Below, in pieces: positions 11,490 to 18,834 of a DNA stretch of 24,933 nucleotides. Position 1 is the stretch's first letter; the number at the start of each line of letters is the position of its first letter. This stretch comes from a virus: IMG/VR virus record IMGVR_UViG_3300036406_000646, positions 1 through 24,933 of that record. One strand, 5' to 3'. The position numbers were made by a program, and so were the translations under genes. The notes under the pieces were generated by a model. It saw nothing but the letters and a program-made list of their open reading frames with translations. It was not told the DNA's origin and made no database searches.

Positions 11490-12224
11490 CTATAAGTCAT
11501 CATCGTCCGGTTCAATGTAGTTGGACAATCTGTTAGGCAATCTGTCCATAATGTTCTCCCAAAATAGTTCTGAACTTACCGCTATGAATACAGGTTTGGA
11601 ATACTTTTTTCCAAAATGAAGTATTTCGTTTTCTTTTCCGTTACCACTGGTGAATGAAAACAAATAATTCATTACCTTTTGATTGAAAAAATACTCATCA
11701 TTTTGTTCTGAAATAAGTATACCATGGTCTCCAAATCTTTTAGATACATTTATATTAGACGTCCAACTTTGAACATCTCGGTGTGGTTTATACGATATTG
11801 GTTTATCATATCTATAAAATACTTCTTTTCCGATTTTTAATTTAGTATAATCATTATAGTCAGATTTTTCTCTTAGAGGAGAAATAATATTCTTCGAAAT
11901 ATCTTGTAAACCTCGATAGACTTCTGTACCATTCGGGGTTTCTGGTTTAAATATAGATGGAAATTTAGTTTTTGCATTTTTCAACAAGTCTTTATTTTTA
12001 TACAAATTGTTTGAAATAGTTCCATCAGGAGTGCGTACCCATTGTAATATGTATGACAATATCTGTTTTTCTATTTTCGTATTCTTTTCAGAACCAGTTT
12101 TTCCCTGTAACTTAACGAGTTTTTTAAAGAAATCATCTTGACTTATATCACCAAACACAATATCACCAAACGCCTTTTTCGGGTCTGTGTCTGTTTCAGA
12201 TAATATGTCTTTGAGTTTTATCAT
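11490..12224 (-). CDS. R-S-E class ADP-ribosyltransferase, Alt-like, with capsid-targeting leader
   Basis: The 244-residue protein shows all three elements of arginine-specific ADP-ribosyltransferases. The arginine is in VYRGL (R104), the STS-like motif is SWTS (153-156), and the ExE motif is ENEILHF (E198, E200). It would transfer ADP-ribose from NAD to host proteins. The N-terminus MIKLKDILSETDTDPKKAFG carries LSE at residues 8-10, like the T4 Alt/internal-protein leaders cut by the prohead protease. T4 Alt is packaged, injected and modifies RNA polymerase; a similar role is inferred. A paralog lies at 18835-19539 and a relic at 10354-10461. A TATTTATA box ends four bases before the start. 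Confidence 0.85.
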   Translation of the reverse strand: MIKLKDILSETDTDPKKAFGDIVFGDISQDDFFKKLVKLQGKTGSEKNTKIEKQILSYILQWVRTPDGTISNNLYKNKDLLKNAKTKFPSIFKPETPNGTEVYRGLQDISKNIISPLREKSDYNDYTKLKIGKEVFYRYDKPISYKPHRDVQSWTSNINVSKRFGDHGILISEQNDEYFFNQKVMNYLFSFTSGNGKENEILHFGKKYSKPVFIAVSSELFWENIMDRLPNRLSNYIEPDDDDL

Positions 12225-12227
12225 TAC

Positions 12228-12437
12228 CTATAAATATGAAACGACGGGTAATTTCGTCCAACCATCCATTTCAAAGATTTCCATAAACATCCCATAGTAA
12301 TATACGAAACACGTACCACCTGTGATAAAAACGTTGGAAATAAATATCTCATCTCCACGTCTAACAATAATCTTTTTATCCTTCAGATGTGTTGGTTGTG
12401 TTATCTTCGGATCTACCTCGTTCTCTAATCGCAACAT
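12228..12437 (-). CDS. Hypothetical protein, 69 residues
   Basis: The protein is small and unrecognised: KDKKIIVRRGDEIFISNVFI, then aromatic YYYGMFMEIF. AGGGGG lies 7 bases before ATG 12437, a strong ribosome site that supports it although its first 62 bases overlap the end of the DUF5522-like gene. Its end (PVVSYL, TAG) is formed by the late-type box of the ADP-ribosyltransferase gene. A damaged copy of this 3' end lies at 11460-11489, showing that it was duplicated together with the transferase. Confidence 0.6.
   Translation of the reverse strand: MLRLENEVDPKITQPTHLKDKKIIVRRGDEIFISNVFITGGTCFVYYYGMFMEIFEMDGWTKLPVVSYL
12229..12236 (-). promoter_or_regulatory. TATTTATA late-type box abutting the start codon
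   Basis: CATATTTATAGGTAATG precedes the ADP-ribosyltransferase start with only four bases between box and ATG, as at 11457. Confidence 0.5.
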
Positions 12438-12576
12438 TCGTTACCCCCTTTGTATGTTTTGGTTCATACGGGCAGTGAAGACATCCCGACCCGCAACAAA
12501 ATGAACGGCAAAGGTGGTACTCTTCTGTGAATACCACCTTCCCGTTTTCGTTTATGTAATAATCTTCCTCTTTCAT
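12376..12576 (-). CDS. DUF5522-like small cysteine protein
   Basis: The first 45 residues match the DUF5522 pattern: YYINENGKVVFTEEYHL, then SFCCGSGCLHCPY. The five cysteines and histidines could bind metal, but no function is known. The remaining 20 residues are low-complexity and overlap the start of the next gene. It begins 5 bases after the stop of the H1-like gene, so the two are one operon. The ribosome site is weak. DUF5522 is frequent in Bacteroidota, a mild host hint. Confidence 0.75.
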   Translation of the reverse strand: MKEEDYYINENGKVVFTEEYHLCRSFCCGSGCLHCPYEPKHTKGVTNVAIRERGRSEDNTTNTSEG

Positions 12577-12581
12577 TTGAT

Positions 12582-12758
12582 TTACTTGGACTCTTTGCCT
12601 TCAGACACAGATGCCTTGTTGTAAGGTGTGATCAACTTCTTGATTGCACCTAACGCCTTACGAGCGTCTCCTGCACCTTTCTTGAACTTTGAATTGTGTC
12701 CGACGGTAAACTCATTGAACAGATTTGTAATTTGTTCGTATAGTTCTTGCTTTGTCAT
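12582..12758 (-). CDS. Small basic histone-H1-like protein, 58 residues
   Basis: The protein reads MTKQELYEQITNLFNEFT, then KFKKGAGDARKALGAIKKL, and ends KASVSEGKESK. Lysine-rich content, the ELYEQI start, the ARKALGAIKKL core and the KASVSE end resemble the small histone-H1/Hc1-like proteins of Bacteroidota. This is my recognition by pattern. A DNA-binding or virion-DNA role is plausible. GGAG lies 7 bases before ATG 12758, with a TATTTATT late-type box about 45 bases upstream. Confidence 0.7.
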   Translation of the reverse strand: MTKQELYEQITNLFNEFTVGHNSKFKKGAGDARKALGAIKKLITPYNKASVSEGKESK

Positions 12759-12802
12759 AACGTTCTCCTGTTTGTATAATAGTCGGGATTAGTTCCCTGT
12801 TA

Positions 12803-12810
12803 AATAAATA
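12803..12810 (-). promoter_or_regulatory. TATTTATT late-type box (variant)
   Basis: CTATATTTATTTAA lies between the ribonucleotide reductase stop and the H1-like gene. Confidence 0.4.
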
Positions 12811-12822
12811 TAGATACCACCG

Positions 12823-14676
12823 TTATATTAGACACGCGCCGCCTGCACACGCAGCTTCTTGTGCCAATTCTGTGTTGTCATCATACTCCACAACGTTCTT
12901 TAAATCAATTTCATGGAGTGTTGACATCAATCTTTCGTATTCTTCTTTTGTAATATCCTCGAAGGGACTTTGTTTATAACTGCCCCCATCGTAATTGAGG
13001 ACTGAAAGACCGTTGTAAAAATCCTTATTTTCCCACATCCAATTACCTACTGCATCCCATTCATGTTCACGGATAGATACCGTTGCCGAAATGTTGTGAG
13101 TATTCATACCCGAACGATGACCTGGCTTTATCCATTGTTGGCTAAACCACTTCACACGTTCAAGAAGTTGAATTGGAGATTCAGTTCTCATAATAGCATG
13201 GTCTGGTGCCTTTTGTGGGACACCAACGACGGCGGTATCATGTGGACGGAAGTATTCATCTTCAACCAATTGTGGGTGATTTTGGATAAGATAGTTGTAT
13301 AGTGCCTCATTCTTACCAATACGGATTCTACGGATATAGTAGTCATTGTGCCATGCATGAATACCTGAACTCGTACCGAGAACACATGATGTTGTTCCTG
13401 ATGGTTTGATACAAGTTACTCTTGCGGCTTTATTGATACCGAGAAGATTTGCAACTCTTTCGTTTTCTTCCTTTGCAATTTTTGCACTTGTTTTGACATC
13501 CAACTTCTGAACAACGCCCGAACCAATACCAGTCATACCGATTCCAAGAAGCGCATCCTTCTCACAAGTTCTTTGCCAAATTGGACGAAGGTAGTGGAAC
13601 TCGGTGTATGATGCTTGGAGTGTTCCGATAAATGCGGCAGCACGAACTCGGTCTTCTAAATCTTGTTGGTCCACCACATCTGATGCGTTTACTTCACACA
13701 GATTACACATTTGGAATGGACGAAGTGCAATTTCACAACATGGATTTGTTCCCCAATCCTTATCGTTTGAGAAGTAAATTCCTGGTTCACCTGCGTTTGA
13801 AAGTTCAATCTTCTTCCACAACTCCTTGAAGAACTCTTCGGTAATCTTACTGCGAAGTAATACTGCTGAGTTATTTGCACGTCCACGTTGAGGATTCAAT
13901 TCCCACCATGCACCAAACTTACACGAAATCATTTCGTTATCATCAGCAGAGAAAAGAGAGATAAGAGCAGCACGACGAATACCACCGGCAAGAACCGCAT
14001 CTGCAATATGACAGATAATATCGTGGACTTCTAATGGAGTTAGATTTTCACCATCGTGCTTTAGTTCAAGGATAGATCGAATCTTTTCAATACAAATACG
14101 AAGCGGTTCTGGTCCTGGTGCCTTACCACCTGATGTGATGAGACGAGTTCCCTTTGGACGAATGTCTGAATAGTCAAAACGAAGTGATGAACCGCTGAAA
14201 AAGTATGACTTTACAACTGCTTTGATTGCATCAGCCCAACCTTCAATAGAATCACCGACGAGGAATCTACGTTCGCGGTCTTTCTTTGGTTTGTGAATTG
14301 GTGGTAGCTTTTCAACGTGATGTTTTTGAACGGAGAAACCTACACCAGTTCCACCGAGAAGAAGAAACATTACTTCACCAAAGGCGCGCCAGTCGTCAAT
14401 CGGTAAATAAGAACAGTTATAGATTCTTGATGGATTGATTTCAATTGGCTTACCACCAAATTGAAGTGATCGCATGGACGGAAGAACCTTCTTATCGTAG
14501 ACAAACTTATACGCAGATTCAATTTCATCATGAAGTTGTGGGTATTTATTTTGGTGCATTTCTTTATTTCTTGTCACCAACTCTTCCCACGTCTCTCTCC
14601 GATTCAGTTCGGGTAAGTATTTCGCGTATTTTTGGAATACAGTAATATCCGAAAGAATTCGGTTGCTAATATCCAT
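12823..14676 (-). CDS. nrdJ: Adenosylcobalamin-dependent (class II, monomeric) ribonucleotide reductase
   Basis: The 617-residue enzyme reduces ribonucleotides to deoxyribonucleotides for phage DNA synthesis using a B12 radical. It resembles the monomeric Lactobacillus leichmannii type. NPCCEI (311-316) supplies the N, C and E of the active site. NCSY (C88) and MCNLCE (C324/C327) supply the reducing cysteine pair region. ACAGGACLI at the C-terminus has the C-x4-C redox pair. It is shorter than the roughly 740-residue Lactobacillus enzyme. There is no intein and no class I subunit nearby. GGAGAC precedes ATG 14676. Class II enzymes need no oxygen but need cobalamin from the host. Confidence 0.93.
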   Translation of the reverse strand: MDISNRILSDITVFQKYAKYLPELNRRETWEELVTRNKEMHQNKYPQLHDEIESAYKFVYDKKVLPSMRSLQFGGKPIEINPSRIYNCSYLPIDDWRAFGEVMFLLLGGTGVGFSVQKHHVEKLPPIHKPKKDRERRFLVGDSIEGWADAIKAVVKSYFFSGSSLRFDYSDIRPKGTRLITSGGKAPGPEPLRICIEKIRSILELKHDGENLTPLEVHDIICHIADAVLAGGIRRAALISLFSADDNEMISCKFGAWWELNPQRGRANNSAVLLRSKITEEFFKELWKKIELSNAGEPGIYFSNDKDWGTNPCCEIALRPFQMCNLCEVNASDVVDQQDLEDRVRAAAFIGTLQASYTEFHYLRPIWQRTCEKDALLGIGMTGIGSGVVQKLDVKTSAKIAKEENERVANLLGINKAARVTCIKPSGTTSCVLGTSSGIHAWHNDYYIRRIRIGKNEALYNYLIQNHPQLVEDEYFRPHDTAVVGVPQKAPDHAIMRTESPIQLLERVKWFSQQWIKPGHRSGMNTHNISATVSIREHEWDAVGNWMWENKDFYNGLSVLNYDGGSYKQSPFEDITKEEYERLMSTLHEIDLKNVVEYDDNTELAQEAACAGGACLI

Positions 14677-14696
14677 AGTTGTCTCCGATTATTTTT

Positions 14697-14726
14697 TTTC
14701 TAAAAACGTTTATTTTTGATTCCAAA
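14697..14726 (-). promoter_or_regulatory. Possible early/middle promoter of nrdJ
   Basis: TTTGGAATC (14718-14726) and TAGAAA (14697-14702) have the same 17-base spacing as the other promoters, but the -10 is poor. Confidence 0.35.
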
Positions 14727-14760
14727 GTTGAATCGTATAGAGATAAGTATGAAGTTTGAA

Positions 14761-14781
14761 AGAAAAAATCGGTGATTTTCT
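14761..14781 (-). terminator. Short hairpin after the 191-residue gene
   Basis: AGAAAATC and GATTTTTTCT pair around a 3-base loop and end in a T-rich run on the minus strand, just after the stop at 14785. Confidence 0.45.
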
Positions 14782-14784
14782 GAA

Positions 14785-15360
14785 TTATTTTTTTACCCAT
14801 TTTTCCCCATCCCACCATTCAAAGTTAGGATAGTTTGCCTTGAAATTGAACTGTTCATACCATTCACTAATATACAAATAAGGGTACGAATGTCCAAGTA
14901 GTTTATGGATGAAGTAATAACAAGTTAGGGGAGTTATTCCATTTTTCTTCATTCTACCACCGACTACGGTTGAGAAGAATGGAATATCATCAAACCAATT
15001 TAGAACCGCAAACACAGAGTCATCAAAGTAATAAATCTCGTGGTTGAATGAAAGGCAAGTTCTGATATAATCTTCTTGGTAATCGGGGTAAAGAAACTTA
15101 CTTTCTTCAAATATCTTTTCCCAATCACCTTCATTTGATACCTTCAACTTTCTAACTTCATACCGACGAGTTCCTGATAACTCATCTATCTTTACACGAG
15201 AAGAACGGGATTGATACCATTCTCCGTTTTTTGTTGGTAGCCATCCTTTTTCAAAAAGTTCTTTGTAGGTTTCATCTTCGGGTGTTCCAAACACTTCACA
15301 AAGGTCTGCACCTGTTTCATTATCATACTTTCCGTTTAGATGGCTTATCCGTATTTTCAT
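14785..15360 (-). CDS. Unknown protein, possibly GNAT/arginyltransferase-like
   Basis: The 191-residue protein is not firmly recognised. The segment YPYLYISEWYEQFNFKANYP followed by EWWDGEKW resembles the C-terminal pattern of arginyl-tRNA-protein transferases and related GNAT-fold aminoacyl transferases (YLYLGY ... YK ... F P ... W). This is only suggestive. The protein is acidic and soluble. Its start overlaps the end of the upstream gene by 38 bases, so translation is likely coupled. With a tRNA-rich phage, an aminoacyl-tRNA-using enzyme would make sense, but this is an inference. Confidence 0.65.
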   Translation of the reverse strand: MKIRISHLNGKYDNETGADLCEVFGTPEDETYKELFEKGWLPTKNGEWYQSRSSRVKIDELSGTRRYEVRKLKVSNEGDWEKIFEESKFLYPDYQEDYIRTCLSFNHEIYYFDDSVFAVLNWFDDIPFFSTVVGGRMKKNGITPLTCYYFIHKLLGHSYPYLYISEWYEQFNFKANYPNFEWWDGEKWVKK

Positions 15361-16045
15361 TTAGTTTCTCATCATACTCTTTTGACCTTTTTTCATTTGA
15401 CTCACCAGCTTCTAAATCGGTGTGGTCATACTGCATATTATCCGTTTCAGGAGTTACCCATCTTGGATTTCTTTCAGCAGTCCAAAGAGTGTTATTATAC
15501 ATTCTGTTTATTACCACGTCTTCTTTTGTTGTGAATGAAGGGTCGTGGAGTAAAAGACGATTGTTTGGTTGTATCGCAAAGTTTCCATTGTCCATCGCAA
15601 GAACGTGGCCACACTTATGTTGAGACGGGTATTCAGAGAATAAAAAGTCTGTATCACCTGAATCTGTTGATGCACCCCAATCTAATGTGAACAAGTATCT
15701 TCCCTTGTATTTTTCTCTCCGACGGGAAATGAATGTCATATTCCTGTTTTTGAGATAAGGGAATTGAGTTGCTGCAACGTGATACGAGAATGAGTCCCAT
15801 AAGACTAACTCATCAAGTGGTTGTTCTATTGCATCTTCTTTCCAAGAGAAAGCGTGTATTGGCATCCTCCACCAAAGTCCACCGTCTTGCATAACAAAGT
15901 GAAAGAGTGGGGCTTGTGCTGGAATTGATGCCATTCCAAAAATGATACAGGGGAACTTCTTATCGTGTGAGTCCCGTTGGTCTCGTAAGAAATTCCCACG
16001 TACCATTGCGTCTATTGGTGGGATTGGTATATTTAGGTAGGACAT
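15323..16045 (-). CDS. Hypothetical protein, 240 residues
   Basis: I do not recognise a domain. The N-terminus (MSYLNIPIPPIDAMVRGNFL) and the central part are rich in aromatic residues (LFHFVMQDGGLWWRMPIHAF). The last 40 residues are highly charged and probably disordered. There is no signal peptide. AGGAAA precedes ATG 16045. It overlaps the next gene by 38 bases, and a strong terminator lies just upstream at 16062. Confidence 0.7.
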   Translation of the reverse strand: MSYLNIPIPPIDAMVRGNFLRDQRDSHDKKFPCIIFGMASIPAQAPLFHFVMQDGGLWWRMPIHAFSWKEDAIEQPLDELVLWDSFSYHVAATQFPYLKNRNMTFISRRREKYKGRYLFTLDWGASTDSGDTDFLFSEYPSQHKCGHVLAMDNGNFAIQPNNRLLLHDPSFTTKEDVVINRMYNNTLWTAERNPRWVTPETDNMQYDHTDLEAGESNEKRSKEYDEKLNENTDKPSKRKV

Positions 16046-16061
16046 AACTTTTCCTTTTATG

Positions 16062-16086
16062 AAAAAGGGAACCGAAGTTCCCTTTA
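16062..16086 (-). terminator. UUCG-loop terminator, copy 1
   Basis: On the minus strand GGGAAC, TTCG, GTTCCC, then TTTTT: a perfect 6-bp stem with a stable tetraloop and U-tract, ending the leader gene at 16107. Confidence 0.9.
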
Positions 16087-16106
16087 TTATTTTCTATGTT
16101 GACACA

Positions 16107-16460
16107 TTAGATTATGCTACCATACTTCTTATATGCTCGAAGTACCATATCTTCCACTGACTTTTGATTTGCAAAAACCTTAGTGAAATAATTTTTATTC
16201 ATGGAGAGTTTCTGTACTTCAGCATCCATAGCGTCAACAAAATCGCCAGTTAACTTGTTGGAAATTGATCTAGGTAAATTACCATAAGTATTGTGAAAAT
16301 CACTTGGCATTTTTGTTTTCCATTTATTCCAAGCTATGTCAGCAATCTGCTTTATAATCTTCATGTCTTCACCAGTTGGTGTGGCTTCATTGATGTTCTC
16401 ACCAACATTCTTCTTGAATGCTTCTTGTATCTTTCTGCCTTCTTGTATTAGGTCTTTCAT
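16107..16460 (-). CDS. Leader protein, predicted capsid-targeted, 117 residues
   Basis: MKDLIQEGRKIQEAFKKNVG is followed by ENINEA, giving three consensus prohead-protease sites: IQE|G (5-8), IQE|A (11-14) and INE|A (23-26). The leader matches that of the protein at 22528-23250. The mature part, about 92 residues, is unrecognised; it is basic and helical. GGAGTCGAAG precedes ATG 16460, and a TATTTATA box lies about 39 bases upstream. A terminator follows. I infer that it is a packaged internal protein. Confidence 0.75.
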   Translation of the reverse strand: MKDLIQEGRKIQEAFKKNVGENINEATPTGEDMKIIKQIADIAWNKWKTKMPSDFHNTYGNLPRSISNKLTGDFVDAMDAEVQKLSMNKNYFTKVFANQKSVEDMVLRAYKKYGSII

Positions 16461-16498
16461 CTTCGACTCCAAAAAAAAAAATAATTTGGTTTATATGA

Positions 16499-16506
16499 TA
16501 TAAATA
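16499..16506 (-). promoter_or_regulatory. TATTTATA late-type box
   Basis: TATATTTATATCATATAAACC is the extended form, shared with the boxes at 21109, 22406 and 23286, and is followed by an A/T-run and GGAGTC before the ATG. Confidence 0.6.
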
Positions 16507-16516
16507 TAGACCAACA

Positions 16517-17869
16517 TTAGAAACCTTCAAGTTCTTTGAACTTTTGTGAAAGAGCTTTCTTTACCATACCTTCACCGGTCATAGATTGTGAAACAGATTT
16601 ACCGATGTCAGAGTTAGGTTCAAAGATTTCAATATGTCCCGTCATTGTATTTATCTTACTTGGGAATGTCATACCATCAGGGCCGAATCGGTTCTTGATA
16701 ATGTGCCATCGTCCTGTTCCACCAATCTTATCATTCAACTTACGAGAGAGGGACATAACAAAATCCGCAATCATAATTTTATTGTAAGATTCAGATACCT
16801 TGTTTCCTTCAATTACTTCGTCGTCGGTGGATGAGCGTGAAGATTGAGATGCAGTCCAAATTGGAATATCATACTCACCAGCAACACCACGTAGGTCTTC
16901 ATAGATGTCATTTAGTTCCAATCTTTTATCACTAGCTTTTGCAGGACGGATAAGATCGGCATAATCAAGAACAATCATATCTGGTTTTTGTCCCTGATCT
17001 ATACATTTTTGAATATGAGAGGTCAGAGTCGTTATTGATGCGGTTCGTGTTGGGTAATACTTGATAATGAGATTACCTTCAAGTCCTTCCATCACTTCTT
17101 GGATTCTCTCGCGAGAATGTTCTTCTCCGAGATTCTGAAATGGTATCTTTGTGAGATACGCATCAATACGTCTACCAACATAATAAGCATTCAATTCAAG
17201 AGTATAGTAAATAACGGTTTTTCCCTGTTTTACGGCATTTGCAGCAAGATTGATTAGACCCCAACTCTTACCACCACCGGCAGGAGCGACCAAAACGCCT
17301 AATTCTCCACCCGCCAAACCTCCCGTCATTATATCGTTTATTACGCCCCAGTTTGTGGCAACACAAGTTCTTGCACCTTCACTATATCTCTCTTCAACGT
17401 GAAGTTTGAAGACGTGTCCTATGTCCTTATCACTACCAGCCTTCAATGCCGAATCAATTTTTTTCTTTATCTGTTCAAACTTACCATTCTTCAGCAAATC
17501 AACCGATTCCAAAATCGCACACTTCATACGCTGATTTTTCGAGAACTCTATCACTTCACTCTTGACATATTCCAAGTCAGGTGAATTTTGAAGTTTATAC
17601 GCCTCTTTGAGATTGTCTACAATTCCAGTACGGAGTAGTTTATCTTCAATCGGAACGAGAAGAGATTTGAAAACTTCTTGGGTTGGTTGAGATTTGAACT
17701 TACGATGGTAATCTAAAATACGTTCTACTATCCAGTTATTGGATTGGGATTCAAAGTATCCAGGTTCTAATAAATCACTGACTTGTCCCAAGAACGCCTT
17801 ATCACTGATAAGACAGGAAATAACTTTTGTTTGAAACGTATGTCCGTATTCCGAAAGTGTATCTTGCAT
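16517..17869 (-). CDS. Replicative DNA helicase, DnaB/gp41-like
   Basis: The 450-residue RecA-fold helicase has a DnaB-like N-terminal helical domain, a linker near 140-165 and a Walker A motif APAGGGKS (195-202). Later come IYYTLELNAY (the strand with a catalytic glutamate), MIVLDYADLI (Walker B), IWTASQSSRSS (sensor) and KNRFGPDG (arginine-finger region). It would unwind DNA at the phage fork like T4 gp41. It is read from its own promoter at 17905-17937. The ribosome site is weak. Confidence 0.92.
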   Translation of the reverse strand: MQDTLSEYGHTFQTKVISCLISDKAFLGQVSDLLEPGYFESQSNNWIVERILDYHRKFKSQPTQEVFKSLLVPIEDKLLRTGIVDNLKEAYKLQNSPDLEYVKSEVIEFSKNQRMKCAILESVDLLKNGKFEQIKKKIDSALKAGSDKDIGHVFKLHVEERYSEGARTCVATNWGVINDIMTGGLAGGELGVLVAPAGGGKSWGLINLAANAVKQGKTVIYYTLELNAYYVGRRIDAYLTKIPFQNLGEEHSRERIQEVMEGLEGNLIIKYYPTRTASITTLTSHIQKCIDQGQKPDMIVLDYADLIRPAKASDKRLELNDIYEDLRGVAGEYDIPIWTASQSSRSSTDDEVIEGNKVSESYNKIMIADFVMSLSRKLNDKIGGTGRWHIIKNRFGPDGMTFPSKINTMTGHIEIFEPNSDIGKSVSQSMTGEGMVKKALSQKFKELEGF

Positions 17870-17904
17870 TTGTTATCGTTCGTATATGTTGGTTTAGTTA
17901 TGAC

Positions 17905-17937
17905 TACAATATACGAAAGTGAATTGAATTTACCAAA
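17905..17937 (-). promoter_or_regulatory. Promoter of the helicase gene
   Basis: TTTGGTAAA (17929-17937) and TATATTGTA (17905-17913), standard spacing. The -35 directly abuts the stop codon of the homing endonuclease. Confidence 0.7.
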
Positions 17938-18699
17938 TCAAAGTTCGTGTTCCCATTTGAAAAAATTTCCACGAATACCTTTTTTGTATTCCCGACCTGA
18001 AAGATGTGCCGATATACATGATGGGAAAGTGTCTAACGTCTCTGTCCATTCACGAATTGATTTACGTTGGCCAACATACTGTCCCGAAACACAAATAACA
18101 TATCCTTTGAATCTTGAATTTTTTTCTCCCGTATGTAATTCACGCAATTTTTGTCTTCCCTCATCAGAGAATTGAATTTGACGTTTCACACCAATTCTTT
18201 TTGACGCGCGTTCTTCTGAATGTTTCACACCACGAAGGGACTCTGCTATTTTTTTACGAGTTTCCGGATTGTGTTTCTTCCCATAGAAGTGATGTTTTTC
18301 ACCAAGTTGAGCAACCTTCATCTTTTGTATGCTTTCTTCGGAGTGTTTCTTTCCTTTACGGGATTGAGTCAATTTTTCTTTGTGTTCTGGACTAAGCTTC
18401 TTTCCAAAATTATAGTGGTTTACACCCCTTGCTGAAAACCCTACACTTCTATTGTGCATATTGTAGAAATTGGGATTATTACCTGCATCATAATAATTCA
18501 ACCAATACTCTTCCCTCTCCATAAGTTGTTCAAAAGAAGAACACTCTTCAAGTATTTCTTTCTTGAAGTTTTCTTTCCCATACTTATTGATTGCATTTTT
18601 TATACAAATACCCGAACCAAGATAATTTGGGTTGTTGCGACCATCTCTACCAATGTATTGTTTACCATTCACCAAATTGGTGGTCTTATAGATGACCAT
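17938..18699 (-). CDS. GIY-YIG homing endonuclease with NUMOD3 repeats
   Basis: The 253-residue protein starts VIYKTTNLVNGKQYIGRD, the GIY-YIG catalytic strand pair, with EREEYWLNYY carrying the likely metal-binding glutamate region. Repeated NUMOD3-type DNA-binding motifs follow (HYNFGKKLSPEHKEKL, GKKHSEESIQKM, YGKKHNPETRKKI, GVKHSEERASK), then a C-terminal helix-turn-helix-like part. It is a free-standing mobile gene between an ADP-ribosyltransferase and the helicase. GGAGAACGTT gives a strong ribosome site before ATG 18699. A late-type box (variant) and an inverted repeat lie upstream. Confidence 0.9.
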   Translation of the reverse strand: MVIYKTTNLVNGKQYIGRDGRNNPNYLGSGICIKNAINKYGKENFKKEILEECSSFEQLMEREEYWLNYYDAGNNPNFYNMHNRSVGFSARGVNHYNFGKKLSPEHKEKLTQSRKGKKHSEESIQKMKVAQLGEKHHFYGKKHNPETRKKIAESLRGVKHSEERASKRIGVKRQIQFSDEGRQKLRELHTGEKNSRFKGYVICVSGQYVGQRKSIREWTETLDTFPSCISAHLSGREYKKGIRGNFFKWEHEL

Positions 18700-18710
18700 A
18701 ACGTTCTCCT

Positions 18711-18824
18711 ATTCATTTGATATGTAGTTGTTTCTCTACTAATAAATATCAAATTGAAAAACAAAAGCCGTGGATTCGGAGCGATTGTGTAGGAGTCGAG
18801 AAACAAACTACGAATCAAATGAAT
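18711..18824. repeat. Imperfect 29-bp inverted repeat upstream of the homing endonuclease
   Basis: 18711-18739 and 18795-18824 are inverted copies: both arms read ATTCATTTGAT, GTAGTT, GTTTCTC with a few changes (about 25 of 29 matching). The 55-base centre holds the late-type box and half of the terminator hairpin at 18760-18833. Confidence 0.6.
18741..18748 (-). promoter_or_regulatory. TATTTATT late-type box (variant)
   Basis: GATATTTATTAG lies 41 bases before the GIY-YIG endonuclease start. Confidence 0.4.
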
Positions 18825-18833
18825 TCCACGGCT
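18760..18833 (-). terminator. Long-stem terminator after the second ADP-ribosyltransferase
   Basis: AGCCGTGG pairs with CCACGGCT at the base of a hairpin (with a second stem GATTCG/CGAATC inside), followed on the minus strand by TTTTGTTTTT. Confidence 0.65.
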
Positions 18834-18834
18834 A

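Noticed and set aside
12823-14676. Intein or intron in the ribonucleotide reductase or recA genes, common in phages
   Set aside because: Both proteins align continuously through their conserved motifs with no insertion.
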